Assembly (NCBI RefSeq): GCF_011516655.1
Contig: NZ_WOSV01000004.1
Span: 62,001-126,000 of the forward strand
Length of the DNA stretch: 64,000 nucleotides
Source: Acetobacter thailandicus
Lineage (GTDB): Bacteria; Pseudomonadota; Alphaproteobacteria; Acetobacterales; Acetobacteraceae
Reading direction: 5' to 3'
Shown here: positions 35,968 to 44,711 of the stretch, piece after piece
How positions within the stretch are numbered: the stretch's first letter is position 1
Layout of the letters: every line of letters starts with the position of its first letter
Notes under the pieces: model-generated
What the model was told of the DNA's origin: nothing
The model's input: the letters and a program-made list of their open reading frames with translations, nothing else
Databases searched by the model: none
Program-made: the position numbers and the translations under genes

Positions 35968-37395
35968 ATAAAGCTCGAGGGCGTGCGCCCGGGCTGTTTT
36001 CAGGTCTACAATCGGGGCGGGATAGCGCTTGCCTGCTGTCACAGCTGTATGCCTGAGCAAATCTCCGCCTGCTTGCCATGGTGTATGTATTAATTTATCA
36101 GGCAGAGCGCGCAACTCAGGCACCCACTGACGAATATATTCGCCTGATGGATCAAATTTTTCGGACTGGCCGACCGGGTTGAAAATGCGAAACCAGGGGG
36201 AGGCATCAACGCCCGTGCCGGCGCACCATTGCCAGTTCATTGCGTTTTGGGCCGGGTCAGCATCAGCCAGTCTTTCCCGAAACCATTTTTCGCCTTTACG
36301 CCAGTCTGTGAGCAGATGTTTTGTCAGAAAAGAGGCTGTTACCATTCTGACCCGGTTATGCATCCACCCGGTTGCATAAAGTTGGCGCATGCCGGCATCA
36401 ACCAGCGGATAACCTGTGCGGCCCATTTTCCATGCATTAAACAGGGTTTCATCATCACGCCATGGCATATGATCAAATTCAGAGCGAAGGTTCTTTGTCG
36501 CCATATCAGGATAATAGAAATACTGAGTCCAGGCGAAATCGCGCCATCCCAGCTCTGACAAAAATGTCCATCCCTGATCTGCCAGGTGTGGTTTCTGCCG
36601 CATAACAGCTTCGGTTGCGTGCCACACCTGTCGGGCTGACAGGAGGCCGGCCCGAAGATAAGGGGAGAGAGACGACGTGCCGTCTTTATCAGGCCGGTCT
36701 CTGTCCGTGCTGTAGTGTGTCAGCCCTGTTTCGAGAAATGTTTCCAGCAACTCATGCGCGGTTTCCTCTGAGCAGAGCCATTCTTTTTCTGCATCACATG
36801 CGCCTTCCGGCAGGCTGATTTCTGATTCTTTAAAGATGAGATTTTTCAGATCATCTGGCCAGGGGAAGAAGGTAACCTTCTCTGGTGCTGGCAGGCTGCG
36901 GCCTGGTGCTCCTAGTTTTTGCAGTGCACGCCACCAGGGGGTAAACACTTTATAAGGCTGATCGCTGCCAGTGCGTAAAACCCATGGTTCATGTAACAGG
37001 CGCCCGGGCAGCGAATGTACAGTGCATCCGGCGTCCTGCAGGGTGCTTTTGAGGTGCGTATCCTGCTCACGTCCTGACAAATCATAGCGGCGATTCCAGA
37101 AGACAGAATCAATATGTAATTTCTCTGCAAGTTCCGGGATAATCTGCGTTGCCGGTCCACTTATTTCAGCCAGATCACCGCCCATTTTCTGTAGAGTTGC
37201 GGCAAATGTCGCACGTGCCTTGCTAAGCCACCATTTGACGACTCCCTGCGTTGTTGTGGCAGCGTCGTGAACATACAGGCAGATAAGCGGTTTTCCGCTA
37301 TTGATTGCGGCATGAAGGGCCGGGTTGTCAGTAATACGAAAATCGTCCCGAAGCAGGACAAGAGCCGGTTGTGAGGGGGATGATACAATGTTCAT
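35947..37395 (-). CDS. phrB: Deoxyribodipyrimidine photolyase
   Basis: Blue-light enzyme that splits cyclobutane pyrimidine dimers. 482 aa from the ATG at 37395. The N-terminal antenna domain begins PALVLLRDDFRITDNPAL. The FAD domain includes GWRDFAWTQYFYYPD, WKMGRTGYPLVDAGMRQL, WMHNRVRMVTASFLTKHLL and NWQWCAGTGVDASPWFRIFN, all class I CPD photolyase signatures. Longer starts at 37422 and 37449 would add unconserved residues. It is divergent from msrB across an A+T-rich promoter region, so both stress-repair genes could share control. Confidence 0.95.
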   Translation of the reverse strand: MNIVSSPSQPALVLLRDDFRITDNPALHAAINSGKPLICLYVHDAATTTQGVVKWWLSKARATFAATLQKMGGDLAEISGPATQIIPELAEKLHIDSVFWNRRYDLSGREQDTHLKSTLQDAGCTVHSLPGRLLHEPWVLRTGSDQPYKVFTPWWRALQKLGAPGRSLPAPEKVTFFPWPDDLKNLIFKESEISLPEGACDAEKEWLCSEETAHELLETFLETGLTHYSTDRDRPDKDGTSSLSPYLRAGLLSARQVWHATEAVMRQKPHLADQGWTFLSELGWRDFAWTQYFYYPDMATKNLRSEFDHMPWRDDETLFNAWKMGRTGYPLVDAGMRQLYATGWMHNRVRMVTASFLTKHLLTDWRKGEKWFRERLADADPAQNAMNWQWCAGTGVDASPWFRIFNPVGQSEKFDPSGEYIRQWVPELRALPDKLIHTPWQAGGDLLRHTAVTAGKRYPAPIVDLKTARAHALELYKNLPQN

Positions 37396-37584
37396 AAATA
37401 CTATTTTGACGAAAGATGACATGCTGACAATACCTGCCAGTGTGGTCACTTTTTATTTATTTTATTAAAATATAATTAATACAATTTTAATTATATATGA
37501 AGTTATGTATAGTAACCGAAAATATCCTATGAATCTTTATGTCTTTTATCGCTGCGATAACAAAGTAGTGCGAGTAGTATTTAA

Positions 37585-38007
37585 ATGCAAAAAAATATAG
37601 AAAGTAACTCTATGACTTATAAGGCTGTTAATGAGGCCTGTGGTGTGCATAGGCTGACATCACAGCAGGAATCTGTTCTGCGTGAGCGCGGTACAGAACC
37701 ACCAAATTCAAGCAAACTTAATTCTGAAAAGCGTAGCGGTACATATTCATGCATTGGCTGCGGCAGTACTTTATTTGTGTCCGGGACAAAATATGAAAGC
37801 GGTAGTGGCTGGCCATCTTTTTACGCCCCGGTTTCTGGTGCGGTAGAAAGTATGGTTGATATTAGTAATGGTCTGGTGCGTACCGAGGTTGTTTGTTCAG
37901 TATGTAAGGGGCACCTTGGCCATGTTTTTCCTGATGGTCCGCCTCCTACCGGGGACCGTTACTGCATTAACGGGATTGTTCTCGATTTTTTGCCTGATGA
38001 AGGATAA
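37585..38007 (+). CDS. msrB: Methionine-R-sulfoxide reductase
   Basis: Repairs oxidised methionine in proteins. 140 aa. Zinc is held by Cys56/Cys59 (CIGC) and Cys104/Cys107 (CSVC). The catalytic cysteine is Cys127 in DRYCING, preceded by SGSGWPSFYAPV and GHLGHVFPDGP. The resolving thiol is not obvious: apart from the zinc pairs and Cys127 only Cys19 remains, so recycling may depend on thioredoxin directly. ATGs at 37585 and 37612 are both usable. The hydrolase gene follows 37 bases later. Confidence 0.94.
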   Translation: MQKNIESNSMTYKAVNEACGVHRLTSQQESVLRERGTEPPNSSKLNSEKRSGTYSCIGCGSTLFVSGTKYESGSGWPSFYAPVSGAVESMVDISNGLVRTEVVCSVCKGHLGHVFPDGPPPTGDRYCINGIVLDFLPDEG

Positions 38008-38044
38008 CTCGTGGTAATCGGGAGTAAAGGCGGACCAGAGGGTC

Positions 38045-38875
38045 ATGCCTGACGTAGCGGGACACCCTGAAATATATTTCAGGCAGGTTGGTGACTATGA
38101 CCTGGCTATCCGCGATGCAGGTGCGGGCGAAGGACTTCCTCTGGTTCTGATTCACGGCTTTGGGGGCAGCATTAACAGCTGGTTTCTGACGCAGAATGCC
38201 CTTGCTGCTGGCCGGCGTGTCATTGCTTTTGACCTTCCTGGTCACGGCTCTTCGTGCCTGCATGTAGGGGAGGGTACATTACGGGCATTTGCCAGTATTG
38301 TTTCGCATATGCTGACAGAAATGGAGCTGCCACGGGTGCATCTTATGGGGCACTCGCTTGGAGGAGGGATAGCTCTTAGCCTCGCGCAGCTCAGGCCTGA
38401 CCAGGCAGCGTCTCTCAGCCTGATTGCACCAGCAGCCCTTGGGGCTGAAGTGAATGCTGAGTTTCTTTACAATTTTATTGAGGCAGATGATCCGGCTGCT
38501 ATGCGTCTGGTGCTGGAAAAGCTGGTCGCTGCAAAAATTCTTATTGGCCGTAAAGCCGTCGAAGATGTTTTGAGTAATCATAACGTCGCGGGTGTCAGAG
38601 AGGCTCTGCATCATATTGTGAATGCCTGTTTTGACGGAAGCAGGCAGCGTCAGATTCTACGCTCCGTTTTTACGACGACTGATATCCCCGCTCAGGTGAT
38701 CTGGGGTGTTGAGGATGCTATTTTACCTGCATCTCATGGGCAGGGTCTGCCATCACGTGTCACAGTGCATTTTCTGGAGGGGGCAGGGCATATGCCGCAG
38801 CTTGAAAAGGCAGCAGAGGTAAATGCGCTGATACGTTCTTTTTTAATGCGGGCTGAAGCAGAGGCCGGGCTTTGA
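38045..38875 (+). CDS. Alpha/beta-hydrolase (AcoC-like without lipoyl domain)
   Basis: 276 aa cytosolic hydrolase. The oxyanion motif is LIHGFGGS, the nucleophile Ser104 in GHSLGGGIA, the acid near GVEDAILP and the histidine in GAGHMPQLE. The overall sequence resembles the catalytic end of acetoin dehydrogenase E2-like proteins (AcoC), but the lipoyl domain is absent. Substrate unknown. It follows msrB closely and ends in a short hairpin (38866-38880) that includes its stop. Confidence 0.82.
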   Translation: MPDVAGHPEIYFRQVGDYDLAIRDAGAGEGLPLVLIHGFGGSINSWFLTQNALAAGRRVIAFDLPGHGSSCLHVGEGTLRAFASIVSHMLTEMELPRVHLMGHSLGGGIALSLAQLRPDQAASLSLIAPAALGAEVNAEFLYNFIEADDPAAMRLVLEKLVAAKILIGRKAVEDVLSNHNVAGVREALHHIVNACFDGSRQRQILRSVFTTTDIPAQVIWGVEDAILPASHGQGLPSRVTVHFLEGAGHMPQLEKAAEVNALIRSFLMRAEAEAGL

Positions 38876-38880
38876 GCCCG
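38866..38880 (+). terminator. Compact hairpin at the hydrolase stop
   Basis: CGGGCT at 38866-38871 pairs with AGCCCG at 38875-38880 over a 3-base loop spanning the TGA. No T run follows, so termination is uncertain. Confidence 0.4.
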
Positions 38881-38898
38881 ACACTCTGAAATACGCAC

Positions 38899-39951
38899 TC
38901 AGGAAGCAGAAAGGTTTACAATACCAATCTGTCCGCCTTCTGTACCAAAGCCCAGCAGGCAGCCATCAGCGCTATATGCCAGGGTAGTGACAGCACCATG
39001 TTTGCCCGTTGTGGTAACGGGCAGAACGCGCTGGCTTTCAGTCTCAATCAGCAGCACTGTGCCGTCAGAAAAACCGGCGGCAACGACATCCTGCTGAGGG
39101 TGGAATGCAACACAGGTGCACAGGGCACCACCGGCACCGGGAAGTTCTTTGGGGGCTTTACCCATTGGGCCACCACCAAAAAATGGCCACATAATAACGC
39201 AGTCTGCTCCACTGGTTGCCAGCCATTTTCCGTTTGAGGAAAAGGAGAGTGAGCGTACTTTGGAAGGATAACCGCTCATACGAATATTATGACCGTCAGA
39301 CAGACGCCAGCCATGCAGGTCGTTATCCTGCATAGCGGTAATCAGAGCATCCCCTTTAGGATGTATGGCAATGCCGATATGGCTGCCTTTCCATTCCAGA
39401 ACGCGGGCAGATTCGCTTTTAGGCTGAGTGAACCAGACTGATGCCCCGTTATAGTGAGAGGCCGCTATACGCTTGCCTTTGGCATCAAAAACAATCCCTG
39501 ACACAGCTGAGGGGTGCTCGAGTGTTTTGACAAGTTTGCGGCCTGTTGCATCGCGCAGCTCAACCTGTTTACCTGTGGCAAGAGCAATGCAGCCGGTTTT
39601 GGCATCGACATGAGTGGCGACATGGTCAACCCAGCGGCGGCTTTTACTCAGCTCTTCAATCTCGCCATGCATATCAATGCGGCACAGACGGCCATCATCT
39701 CCGCCAGTCAGAAAACTGTGTGGGTCCGTGTCGGGGGCAATGCACAATGCCGAGCCGTCATGCACAGCGTGGGTGACCCAGGCAGAGGTTTCTGTCAGGT
39801 CAGCACGATGAATAACTATGACATCGCCTTCACCGGTGGTGAAAGCAAAACGCTGGCTATCGCGTGATGCTGTGCAGGCAATAATATGGCCGTTTACAAC
39901 GCGTGAAGCACCGCGTTTATCAATCAGCCCGTGGATGGTGGGAGTGCTCAT
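38899..39951 (-). CDS. WD40-repeat protein
   Basis: 350 aa made entirely of beta-propeller repeats. Repeat-end signatures include FLTGGDDGRLCRID, IAASHYNGASVWF, WLATSGADCVIMW, VVAAGFSDGTVLLIE and LGFGTEGGQIGIV. There is no signal peptide, so it is cytosolic. The repeats provide a binding platform, not catalysis. Its start overlaps the stop of the COG0523 GTPase gene by 4 bases, which implies coupled translation and a shared task, probably metal delivery to a client protein. Confidence 0.88.
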   Translation of the reverse strand: MSTPTIHGLIDKRGASRVVNGHIIACTASRDSQRFAFTTGEGDVIVIHRADLTETSAWVTHAVHDGSALCIAPDTDPHSFLTGGDDGRLCRIDMHGEIEELSKSRRWVDHVATHVDAKTGCIALATGKQVELRDATGRKLVKTLEHPSAVSGIVFDAKGKRIAASHYNGASVWFTQPKSESARVLEWKGSHIGIAIHPKGDALITAMQDNDLHGWRLSDGHNIRMSGYPSKVRSLSFSSNGKWLATSGADCVIMWPFFGGGPMGKAPKELPGAGGALCTCVAFHPQQDVVAAGFSDGTVLLIETESQRVLPVTTTGKHGAVTTLAYSADGCLLGFGTEGGQIGIVNLSAS

Positions 39952-40931
39952 GCGATTGCGCAGCTTTCAAATCCACGCCGCAGCTGAGGACGGTTAAGGT
40001 TACGACCAATAAAGACCAGGCGTGATTCGCGCGGTTCATTCTCTTTCCATGGGCCAATAGAATCACCATCAGCCATCATGTGCACGGCCTGAAAAGCAAA
40101 GCGGTCAGGCTGCCCTTCAAAATTCAGAATACCCTTGGTGCGCAGCATGTCAGCTCCTTTTTCCTGGAGCAGGGCGCTGATCCAGAGCTGGAATTTATTG
40201 GCATCCAGCGGAGTTTTAAGGCTGAGAGAGACGCTGCTGATATCAGCTTCATGTTTATGCTCAGGGTGTTCGAGAAATTCAGGCATATTTTTAAGAACAC
40301 GCTCAAGGTCAAAACCGCCCTGGTCGAGCACATCAGTCAGTTTGACGTTGCCCTTTTTTGTCCGGTGAACGGGAGCAATGCTGTTAATTGATTTGAGAGT
40401 TTTCTCCACAGCTTCGAGCTGTGCTTCGTCGGCCAGGTCGGTTTTGTTGAGAATCAGAACATCAGCAAAAGCTACCTGCTGGTGCGCTTCAGGGCTTTCT
40501 TTAAGGGTTTGCTCAATGTTCATAGCATCAATGACGGTAACGACGGCATCAAGGCGGGTTTTGCTTCTGACATCTTCGTCGGCAAAGAAAGTCTGAGCAA
40601 CAGGGGCAGGGTCAGCCAGGCCGGTTGTTTCAATAATAATGCCGTCAAATTTGCCACGGCGTTTCATCAGGCTGGTCAGAATACGGATAAGATCACCACG
40701 GACTGTGCAGCAGATGCAGCCGTTGTTCATTTCAAACACTTCTTCATCCGTATCGACAACCAGATCGTTATCAATACCAAGCTCGCCGTATTCATTGACG
40801 ACAACCGCATATTTACGGCCGTGCTGAGCCGTCAGAATATGGTTGAGCATTGTTGTTTTTCCGGCACCAAGAAAGCCCGTGAGGACTGTGACGGGCACCA
40901 GAGCATCAGAAGTGGGAGAGTCAGACATCAA
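39948..40931 (-). CDS. COG0523 GTPase (CobW/ZigA-type metallochaperone)
   Basis: 327 aa G3E-family GTPase. Walker A is GFLGAGKTT (19-27). The metal-binding CxCC motif is in NGCICCTVRGDL (Cys72, Cys74, Cys75). NKTD gives guanine specificity, and a His-rich stretch HPEHKHEAD precedes the C-terminal CobW domain. Family members insert or traffic Zn or Co; true CobW belongs to aerobic B12 synthesis. Here the partner is a WD40 protein, and two CDF exporters and a ClC gene lie upstream on the same strand, so a zinc-type chaperone is more likely than cobaltochelatase support. No clear Zur box is seen in the 100 bases before it. Confidence 0.88.
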   Translation of the reverse strand: MMSDSPTSDALVPVTVLTGFLGAGKTTMLNHILTAQHGRKYAVVVNEYGELGIDNDLVVDTDEEVFEMNNGCICCTVRGDLIRILTSLMKRRGKFDGIIIETTGLADPAPVAQTFFADEDVRSKTRLDAVVTVIDAMNIEQTLKESPEAHQQVAFADVLILNKTDLADEAQLEAVEKTLKSINSIAPVHRTKKGNVKLTDVLDQGGFDLERVLKNMPEFLEHPEHKHEADISSVSLSLKTPLDANKFQLWISALLQEKGADMLRTKGILNFEGQPDRFAFQAVHMMADGDSIGPWKENEPRESRLVFIGRNLNRPQLRRGFESCAIA

Positions 40932-41033
40932 ACAGGGTCTCCGTTAACGGCATGAAGTCGTTCTCATATAGGGTGCATTCTGACCTGATACCAGAGAAGA
41001 AGAGCAGAGTTCTCTGGCAGGCTCAGTTATGCC

Positions 41034-42413
41034 TCAGGAGGAAGCATGGTCGCGCATCACTTTGGCGGGCTGTGTATGCTGTGCACGACGTGGTGTGGCA
41101 GAGCGCAGGAATTTGACGGCCAGAGCACCGTAAAGAGCATGGCTGCAGATAGCGCGTGAAACGCCAAAGGCCAGGAATGCGCTGGCCAGCAGAGCGAGTG
41201 TAACCTGCTGGTTATCACACATTTCCATAACAATGACAGTTGCTGTCAGGGGGGACTGCGTCACCCCGGCGAAGTAAGCGACAGTGCCCAGCAGCACGAC
41301 AGCGCCCGGAGTGGAGTGTGGCAAAAACTGTGCGATCCATCCGCCAAGGCCCGCACCGACAGAGAGTGAAGGCGCAAAGAGCCCGCCTGGTACACCAGAG
41401 CAGTAGGAAACAATGGTCGCGATATATTTGAGAATAAAATAGGACATGGGATAGTGCTGGGTGCCCATAATACTTTCCCGGGCCTGAAAATAACCTGTGC
41501 CGTATGTCATGCCGCCAGAGAGAACACCAATAACAGCCAGAACCAAACCGCATAGTGCAGCAAAAATAATCGGGTGTTGCATGATAAAGCGGCCGGCATA
41601 ACCGGGAATACCCCGTGAAATACGCACAAGGAGAGCAGAGAACAGCCCGCCTGTAACCCCGCCGACAATGCCGCAGACCAGAACAGCCAGCCAGCTGGCT
41701 CCCACCGGCACGACAGAGTCAGTATGCCCGAAATATGTGTAATTGCCGACCATAGCGATAGCTGTCACCCCGGCCAGCACGACGCAGGTCAGCATGGTGC
41801 CACTGGTGCGCTGCTCATAAGAGTGAGCAAGCTCTTCAATCCCAAAAACAATACCAGCGAGCGGTGTATTAAAGGCTGCAGCAACCCCGGCGGCACCACC
41901 GGCTTTGATCAGAGCATGCTGGCGCATGGGGTCATTGATTTTCATAAACCGGCCGACAGTGTGCATGATAGATGCACCCACCTGAACAGTCGGTCCTTCA
42001 CGCCCGATAGAAGCCCCCGAAAGCAGCCCCAGTGTCGTGAGGAGAATTTTGGCAAAAGCAATACGAAGGGACAAAACCTTATCAATGGTTTTGAAGTCGT
42101 GCAGATGCAGGCACGCAATCGCCTGGGGGATACCACTGCCCTGTGCACCGCGAAACCATTTCACTGTCAGCCATGAGGAGAGAGCCATGCCACAGGGCGT
42201 GACCAGCAGCATAAGCAGAGGGCTGATGGCAATGATATGACTGCGCAGATGCGCCGCTTTATCAGCTATGGCAGCAAAACCAACCGCTACAATTCCCACC
42301 ATCACAGCACCTGACCAGTAAATCAGCTTACGGCGCCAGCTTGCTGTTCCGGCTTTTGCCTGCTCACGAATATGACGGAGCTGTGCGGAGGCGGCTGTCA
42401 TGCTGGACGGCAT
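41034..42413 (-). CDS. ClC family chloride channel or H+/Cl- exchanger
   Basis: 459 aa, about 10-12 membrane helices. The selectivity motifs are GSGIPQ (92-97), GREGPTVQ with the gating Glu139, and GLFAPSLSVGAGLG. A second acidic pair in GIEELAH matches the internal proton glutamate of exchangers such as E. coli ClcA, favouring antiport over channel. Such exchangers support extreme acid resistance, which would suit an acid-producing bacterium; that is inference. It is in the same direction as the COG0523 gene, 102 bases upstream. Confidence 0.92.
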   Translation of the reverse strand: MPSSMTAASAQLRHIREQAKAGTASWRRKLIYWSGAVMVGIVAVGFAAIADKAAHLRSHIIAISPLLMLLVTPCGMALSSWLTVKWFRGAQGSGIPQAIACLHLHDFKTIDKVLSLRIAFAKILLTTLGLLSGASIGREGPTVQVGASIMHTVGRFMKINDPMRQHALIKAGGAAGVAAAFNTPLAGIVFGIEELAHSYEQRTSGTMLTCVVLAGVTAIAMVGNYTYFGHTDSVVPVGASWLAVLVCGIVGGVTGGLFSALLVRISRGIPGYAGRFIMQHPIIFAALCGLVLAVIGVLSGGMTYGTGYFQARESIMGTQHYPMSYFILKYIATIVSYCSGVPGGLFAPSLSVGAGLGGWIAQFLPHSTPGAVVLLGTVAYFAGVTQSPLTATVIVMEMCDNQQVTLALLASAFLAFGVSRAICSHALYGALAVKFLRSATPRRAQHTQPAKVMRDHASS

Positions 42414-42538
42414 GGGAAATCCTGAGGCTTAGTAAAAGATGCGGGTGCTCTTAGCACGTTCCCTTTATAAAGAAAGATATCTCTGTGCCTTACCGGCCTG
42501 ATTATAAGGGAAAGTGCACCCTGGCAGCCGATAATAGT

Positions 42539-43459
42539 TTAATTTGTTGCCGGACGTGGCCAGAAAACAATACCTTCATGCTTGGCCATGTTGTCAGGCT
42601 CGACGTGAATATGTACCAGGGTGTTGCCCATCTGCCTGCTGAGTTCCTGCTCAATGAGGTCGCAGATATCATGGGCTTCTGTCACGGTCATATTGCCCGG
42701 TACAATCAGGTGAAAGTCAAGAAACGTCATGGCTCCGATGACGCGTGTGCGGATGTCATGTGCCTCAATCGCCCCTTTGCCTTTTAAGGCAATAATATCG
42801 CAGATCTGCTCAATAGTTTCAGGGGCAGGAGCCTGATCCATCAGGCCGGCGATAGAGTCGCGCATAACACCCCAGCCCACACGCAGTACGTTAAGGGCAA
42901 TCAGGCCGGCGAGAATGGAATCGAGCCGCTCCCAGCCTGTGAGGGGAATAAGTGTGATACCCGCAATCAGACCTGCACCTGTCCAGACATCAGAGAGAAC
43001 ATGCTGCCCACCGGCAATCAGAGCAGGTGAGCGGCGCTTTCTGCCCGCACGCAGCATCACCATGCCCCATATAAGGTTTACCAGTGTTGCCGCACCATTG
43101 AGCGCAATCCCTTCATAAGGGGCAGTCGGCGGGTGCGGGTGCTGCCAGCCCAGCCACGCTTCCCGTGCAATGATGAAGGCTGTGAGCAGAACCAGCGTAC
43201 CTTCAGCAACGGCTGAGAGATATTCTGCTTTATAATGGCCATAAGTGTGGTTGTGGTCTGCCGGGCGGGCAGCAATGCTCAGAGCCCACAGTCCTCCCAC
43301 GGCAGAAACAACGTTGATGATGGTTTCAATCGCATCAGAATACAGTGCGATACTGCCACTGACAGCCCATGCAGCATATTTCAGACTCAGGGCGACAAGG
43401 CTGACCAGAAGGCTGTATATGGCAATGCTTTTGTTGCTTTCAGGCAGAGAGAGACCCAA
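42539..43459 (-). CDS. Cation diffusion facilitator (FieF-like)
   Basis: 306 aa divalent-metal/proton antiporter. Six membrane segments carry the metal site residues in YSDAIETIINV (helix 2) and GGQHVLSDVWTG (helix 5, His and Asp). HTYGHYKAEYLSA is the conserved loop. A cytosolic C-terminal domain of about 90 residues has the ferredoxin-like HDIRTR and DFHLIVPG segments. The likely substrates are Fe, Zn, Co or Mn; the motif does not decide. It lies 49 bases downstream of a second CDF gene on the same strand. Confidence 0.9.
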   Translation of the reverse strand: MGLSLPESNKSIAIYSLLVSLVALSLKYAAWAVSGSIALYSDAIETIINVVSAVGGLWALSIAARPADHNHTYGHYKAEYLSAVAEGTLVLLTAFIIAREAWLGWQHPHPPTAPYEGIALNGAATLVNLIWGMVMLRAGRKRRSPALIAGGQHVLSDVWTGAGLIAGITLIPLTGWERLDSILAGLIALNVLRVGWGVMRDSIAGLMDQAPAPETIEQICDIIALKGKGAIEAHDIRTRVIGAMTFLDFHLIVPGNMTVTEAHDICDLIEQELSRQMGNTLVHIHVEPDNMAKHEGIVFWPRPATN

Positions 43460-43508
43460 GGGTAACAGCTTTCTTTCAGAGAGGGAGGTGGAAGAGACAG
43501 TCCAGGTC

Positions 43509-44588
43509 TCAGACTGAATCAGGGTCTGTCAGACGGCATGACGGAACGTACCCGGCACTTTCTATTTGTATCGTCGCATGTGCGATACGAAAACGGCTGA
43601 GCAGTGTTTCATGAATACCTGTGAGCATATTGTCTGACGTTTCAGCCGGTTTATCAGATGTAACGGAGGAGCGCACCAGGTGTACTGTCAGGGCTGTTTC
43701 GGTGGTGCTGAGTGGCCAGATGTGCAGGTCATGCAGGTCCTCAACACCGGGGGAGGAGAGCAGAAACTCTTTTACCGCGGTGTAATCAACCGAGGCCGGT
43801 ACGGCATCCATAGCCATGTGCATGGCATCACGTAACAGATTCCACGTGGTCAGGGCGATAAGGGCTGAAATGATAATGCTGACAACAGGGTCAATCCAGG
43901 CTTTGCCGGTCAGCAGCATAAACCAGCCGGCAACCACCACAGCCAGAGAAATGACGGCATCTGACATCAGGTGCAGAAAAGCTGCGCGGATATTGAGGTC
44001 ATGTTTTTGCCCTGCTGCAAAAAGCAGGGCTGAGCCCCCGTTGATAAGAATACCAAGGGCGGCGACAATCATCACGGTTTTGCCAGCTACAGGTGTGGGG
44101 TCAGAAAGGCGAAGAATAGCTTCCCATGCGACACCGCCGGTAACAAGCAGCAGCACCACTGCATTGCTCAGAGCAGCCAGTACAGATGAGCGGCGTAAGC
44201 CATAGGTAAATTGTGTATCAGGAGAACGCTTAGAGAGCGTGTCTGCCAGCCAGGCGGCTCCCAGTGCCAGAATGTCTGATAAATTATGCCCGGCATCAGA
44301 CAGCAGCGCCAGCGAGTGTGAAAGCAGGCCCCAGACTACCTCTGCTCCGGTATAAATGGTATTAACCAGGATACCGATGGCAAACGCCATGCCAAATGAT
44401 GCCGGCGCATGTGAGTGTGCGCTGAACCAGCCGTGACTATGGTCATGATCATGGTCGTGATGCTCGCCGTGGTGGTGATCATGATTGTGTTCATGATCAT
44501 TGTGGCTGTGCGTGCAGTGTGCGTGGGTATCAGCTTCATGGCTGTCAACGGCATCTGTATGCTGATGCGAAGAGGGCACTTTGACCAT
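43509..44588 (-). CDS. Cation diffusion facilitator with His-rich N-terminus (ZitB/CzcD/DmeF-like)
   Basis: 359 aa from the ATG at 44588, preceded by AAGGAG. The N-terminal 55 residues contain dense His and Asp clusters (DHEHNHDHHHGEHHDHDHD), a metal buffer typical of zinc, cobalt or nickel exporters. The membrane sites are LSDAGHNLSD and HLMSDAVIS, His/Asp pairs that suit zinc or cobalt. A short C-terminal domain (VEDLHDLHIWPLSTTETALT) is the CzcD-type signature. A longer frame to 44654 is rejected. Two different CDFs in tandem suggest different metals or compartments. Confidence 0.92.
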   Translation of the reverse strand: MVKVPSSHQHTDAVDSHEADTHAHCTHSHNDHEHNHDHHHGEHHDHDHDHSHGWFSAHSHAPASFGMAFAIGILVNTIYTGAEVVWGLLSHSLALLSDAGHNLSDILALGAAWLADTLSKRSPDTQFTYGLRRSSVLAALSNAVVLLLVTGGVAWEAILRLSDPTPVAGKTVMIVAALGILINGGSALLFAAGQKHDLNIRAAFLHLMSDAVISLAVVVAGWFMLLTGKAWIDPVVSIIISALIALTTWNLLRDAMHMAMDAVPASVDYTAVKEFLLSSPGVEDLHDLHIWPLSTTETALTVHLVRSSVTSDKPAETSDNMLTGIHETLLSRFRIAHATIQIESAGYVPSCRLTDPDSV

Positions 44589-44711
44589 AAAATGTTTCTC
44601 TCCTTGGCAGAGTGGCTTTTCGATCGCTGATTGCATCTGTAAGCCATCAGCCACGGGAAGCCGGTGTTATGCCGGTGTTTTTTGTTTACCACATCTGATA
44701 AGGGCCGCGCC

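Noticed and set aside
39948-40931. CobW in cobalamin synthesis
   Set aside because: No cob genes are adjacent, and the WD40 partner plus metal exporters favour a general metallochaperone.
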